In this document: positions 35,831 to 39,159 of the stretch, piece after piece
Position numbering within the stretch: position 1 is the first letter of the stretch
Layout of the letters: every line of letters starts with the position of its first letter
From: Apostichopus parvimensis
Taxonomy: Eukaryota > Echinodermata > Holothuroidea > Aspidochirotida > Stichopodidae
DNA: 39,159 nucleotides
Reading direction: 5' to 3'
NCBI GenBank assembly: GCA_000934455.1
Contig: KN883862.1
Location: 1-39,159 of the forward strand
Position numbers and translations under genes: made by a program
Notes under the pieces: model-generated
Database searches by the model: none
What the model was told of the DNA's origin: nothing
The model's input: the letters and a program-made list of their open reading frames with translations, nothing else

Positions 35831-38800
35831 CTGAAAGTCAAAACTAGAGTACTTTTTGTTAAACTAAAATCTAATATATCATATAATTTAGTCGTACCTA
35901 TATCGACAAACTCTTTTCGTGTTCCATACGCATATGATGCAATTGTAGTACCATACCGTGCATGTGATAAATAACTGAATTATGAAACAGACAGTTTCCA
36001 AGTATTTGTTCATCTCTTGTGTTTCTTCATTACAATATTACACTATGAACTTGATCTTTTACGAAGCATTGTTATGCGTATAATAATAAATCCCCTACAA
36101 GGGAAGTCGGCATCAACGACCCCGAGAGTCACACTGCCTCCTTCATCATGAAAATCCATGTTCCTCCCCTGCAGATATTTTCACCGGATGACCTAGCCCC
36201 TTTCCACTTTGCGTCCGTCCCTATAGATACCTGTGTCTGAAACGTAGCGTTTCCATCATGCAAAGACCGCCCTGCCAATCTTTCTTATTTTGGGGATTCG
36301 ACCGGATGCCCGGCATCGCTAAATGACAGTTCCCCTATAATGGTTAATAGTCCTTTGTATATCACCATAGTAACAACAGACTGTCCGTATTCCCAGAAAG
36401 GCATGTCAGTCTTACTTCTCTATTATGTAAGAATTAGTCTCATTAACGTTTGGAGTAAAACACTGGACGAGAGATTTATTGTTGGTCTAATTAATTTACA
36501 TGCAGATTTGCAGAGTTCTGAACACCTAAACTTTTAAAGTGGGAATAGCAAGCACAATGTAGCGAAGTAAACAAAGTGTAATAACCATACTCACAATATA
36601 AGACGCATTCACCTTGTATAGGCCTAAGAAAAGTTCACTTCGTAAGAAGCATACATAACGTAAGGAGCATAAACAATGTATAAAAACTGATACAAAATAT
36701 AAGAAGTATACACAGTAAGAAACATACACAATGTAAGAACCACACAATCCAAACTTCTATCTTGAGTTATGATCACTACACGTAGCCTGTACATTCCAAT
36801 AACGAGAACATGAAGGTAAGGGGAGGGGGGGGGGGGGGGTCAGATTAATTCCCCGACTGATTTAGGTAGTGGCACGAACCTTTGTGGAAGGGCGCCTTGC
36901 GCCAAGAGAGGTGGTCTAATTCATTCCCGAATGAATGTAAAAACTTCCTCTATACTGAACGTGTCCCCAGGACTGATGATGGCGGTAGGGGTCACACCAT
37001 CACCTCCCCCCCCCCCCCCCCCCGCCCCATTGTTGCGAAAGCCAATTGTGTATTCTGCTCATGCGCTCTCCGTTTAAATCATTTGTTTTTTCTTTCCAGT
37101 GACGGAAGTCACACAAACGCACGCGCGCGTCATCATAAATACAAGTGTTGATATTACATCGCCGATTTTACGTTTGTGTGAGTACTGTACCTCGCCGGTA
37201 AAGTTAATCACACACGACAGTTGTCTCCTAATATAGTCGTTAGAAGAAATCATTTCACGCTACAAGCATAAAGCTAACACCTTGTCACCATTTTCCTTAA
37301 ACACATTTCTGTAGATTTCGTTTCTATACTTCTACTTTTCTTATTCTTCTTTTTTCTTCTTCATTCATTTACCCAAGCTGCTTCACTATATACGGCACCT
37401 GTACTTTTCGGCATATTCCACTTCGATGGCTCGACAGCACAAGGTGAAACACAAGAAACTGCCAAAAAAAAAAAAAAATGCCCGCAAGGCTCAAGTGAAT
37501 TTTTTCAAAGAAAATGACACCTTGAACAAATCATCCTCTTCAATGATTAAGCAAAAGTGCGATCACCCTATTTCTTCGCTTCATTAAATATCCAGTTTGA
37601 CGCGTCAAGTTCCCTGAGTATCTTTAACGTGAAGTACTTAACGGGGTGAAGTATTTTTTTCTTTATTCTATTTTTTGTTTTTGTGTCTTCATCAAACACA
37701 CCTGCGTTGCATACACAAATAATATAAGAACATAGAAGGGAAACGTTTAACGGTGTAAATATAAAGGTGTCCGTGTCGATCCGGGGTTTATTCTTTGCTT
37801 CTTCCATCCCCCCCCCCTCCCCCGCTTTGTTTTGTGTGCCTATCTGCCATTCTTCGGTCACCCTGTGTACTTTATAGACTCATAGGTCAGTTTGTACTTT
37901 TTGACTTACCCCAAGCGAATTGAACAAAAAAACAAACAAAAAACATAATCAAAGAAGTAAAATGAAAAAAAAAAAATCCCGACATAGAACAGAATAAAAT
38001 GTATGGAAAAGTATACAATGAAAAATAGAAAACTAGTTTTGCAACGTGTCATGAAGAAGATCAAGTTTATATATTGGGTGCATGAGTTATCTTACAATCA
38101 ACGATTTCCACGTACACTACTGCTATATAGAGATTTTTACAGTGATGTTCACGCGTGATAAACGTATATACACTCTGATTCCGTAAGGGAGAGAGAAAAA
38201 TGAAATGAAATGAAAGTGCGTTGAAAGTGCAACGCGGGGTGACATAGTACAAAATACTTGAACGAAAATATACAGCTCTTTAAAAGCGAGAGTACTTTAA
38301 ATTACCAATGGGACAAGGATGAAGTTCAGTGCACCCTAATTGAACGCGGACTTCGATCGGAGGTACAGCAATGAATTTCTCAATAGTTAAATCAATTACA
38401 ATGATATAGGCAGCGTATATATACCAAGCATGCATGTTTCTCATTGGTTTCCATAATAGCTCTTCTCTCTATGTTGAGAAGATGAGATTTTTTTTTTCAT
38501 GTGGGAGATGGCGAAGGCGTTAAAAGGACTCAGCAGAAGAAGAAGAAAAAGAGGCAAACATTTAAAAAGAAACAGGAGGAAAATCTAGAGTAGGAAGAAT
38601 TAAGGGGAAAAAAGGAAGGGGAAAAAAGGAGATGAACTTATTATAAAATAGGATTCGTGGTTGTCTTGTCCTGCCAGTAAAATTATAGACTAGTTGACTT
38701 GTAATTACAGTCGTTCTATTAAAGACCTTACTGGATTGCATATCATTAATAAATGGAGCTTATTATACAATGAGGCAATAAAATTCATAAACACGGAAGG

Positions 38801-39159
38801 GGATTATCTACAGCTGCTGTTTCAAACAGCCCTTAGCATCATCGGGCCTCATATCCGGTATAAAATTTAAAAAAAAAAGAATAAAATAAATAGGTGTGTT
38901 TATTATTGAATTAAATTCTTCCTTCTACTTCGGGATATATTATCGAAACATTTGTATATAAGCAAGCAATTCATGATTGTAGGTGTAGGTGGGAGGAGTG
39001 TGGTGGAGTTGTTTGGGGGTGGGGTAGGGTTAAGGTCTATCTGCTAATATCCGTTACCCATTGTTTTTCCTTGAATTATTCATTGATATGGCACTTAATC
39101 TCTTCGGTTACATATTATATGGCTATGTTACATTTCGTTTAACAGTTTATACATTATAT
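35831..39159. other. Intergenic stretch to window end
   Basis: Contains G15 (36825-36839), C18 (37006-37023) and C10 (37808-37817) runs, the degenerate repeat at 36540-36745, and purine-rich tracts near 38520-38640. Short ORFs, including a Lys-rich 53-codon one at 37426-37587, have no recognisable relatives. Confidence 0.55.
36540..36745. repeat. Degenerate short tandem repeat
   Basis: Recurring variants of AAGAAGCATACACAATGTAAG with irregular spacing. No gene is evident. Confidence 0.5.

Noticed and set aside
37426-37587. 53-codon Lys-rich ORF (MARQHKVKHKKLPKKKKNA...)
   Set aside because: It contains a 15-base poly(A) run, matches no family I recognise and is too short to support.

Overview
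The window is metazoan nuclear DNA. It holds two intron-rich, conserved housekeeping genes in an AT-rich background with many small non-autonomous transposons, tandem arrays and poly(C)/poly(G) runs. Protein similarity, roughly kilobase introns, repeat style and a retained U12-type intron suggest a marine invertebrate, perhaps an echinoderm or another non-vertebrate deuterostome. That placement is inference; nothing here fixes the species.

Layout. 1-4534: no recognised gene; two tandem arrays, a TTAA-flanked MITE and the NOP2 3' flank. 4535-21157 (minus): the complete NOP2 gene, formerly P120/NOL1, encoding the nucleolar 25S/28S rRNA cytosine-C5 methyltransferase. I could join 16 coding exons in frame into 2358 nt (785 codons plus stop). 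21158-21585: a compact divergent promoter. 21586-32300 (plus): the complete LRRC47 gene, with a 5' UTR intron and five coding exons joining into 1671 nt (556 codons plus stop). It encodes leucine-rich repeats followed by a B3/B4 domain like that of phenylalanyl-tRNA synthetase beta. 32300-39159: no recognised conserved gene; a hAT-type MITE, a lone hAT-like terminus, homopolymer runs, and one 154-codon minus-strand ORF with a signal-peptide-like start.

The most notable feature is intron 6 of NOP2. Its coding frame can only be joined cleanly with AT-AC termini. It has an ATATCCTT 5' site, a CCTTGAC branch site, and AC 11 nt after the branch A. This appears to be the counterpart of the classic vertebrate P120 intron F, on which minor-spliceosome splicing was worked out, here expanded to 970 nt.

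NOP2 acts in 60S ribosome biogenesis. LRRC47 carries a tRNA-synthetase-like domain. The two start head to head across about 430 bp that contain E2F-like, E-box and other palindromic motifs, so growth-linked co-expression is plausible. The remaining structure is mobile: four TTAA-flanked MITEs (two flanking NOP2 exon 9), a Mutator-like foldback element with a 10-bp target duplication, a hAT MITE with a perfect 8-bp target duplication, a tRNA-derived SINE, and a tandem duplication that copied the last LRRC47 codons into its own 3' UTR.
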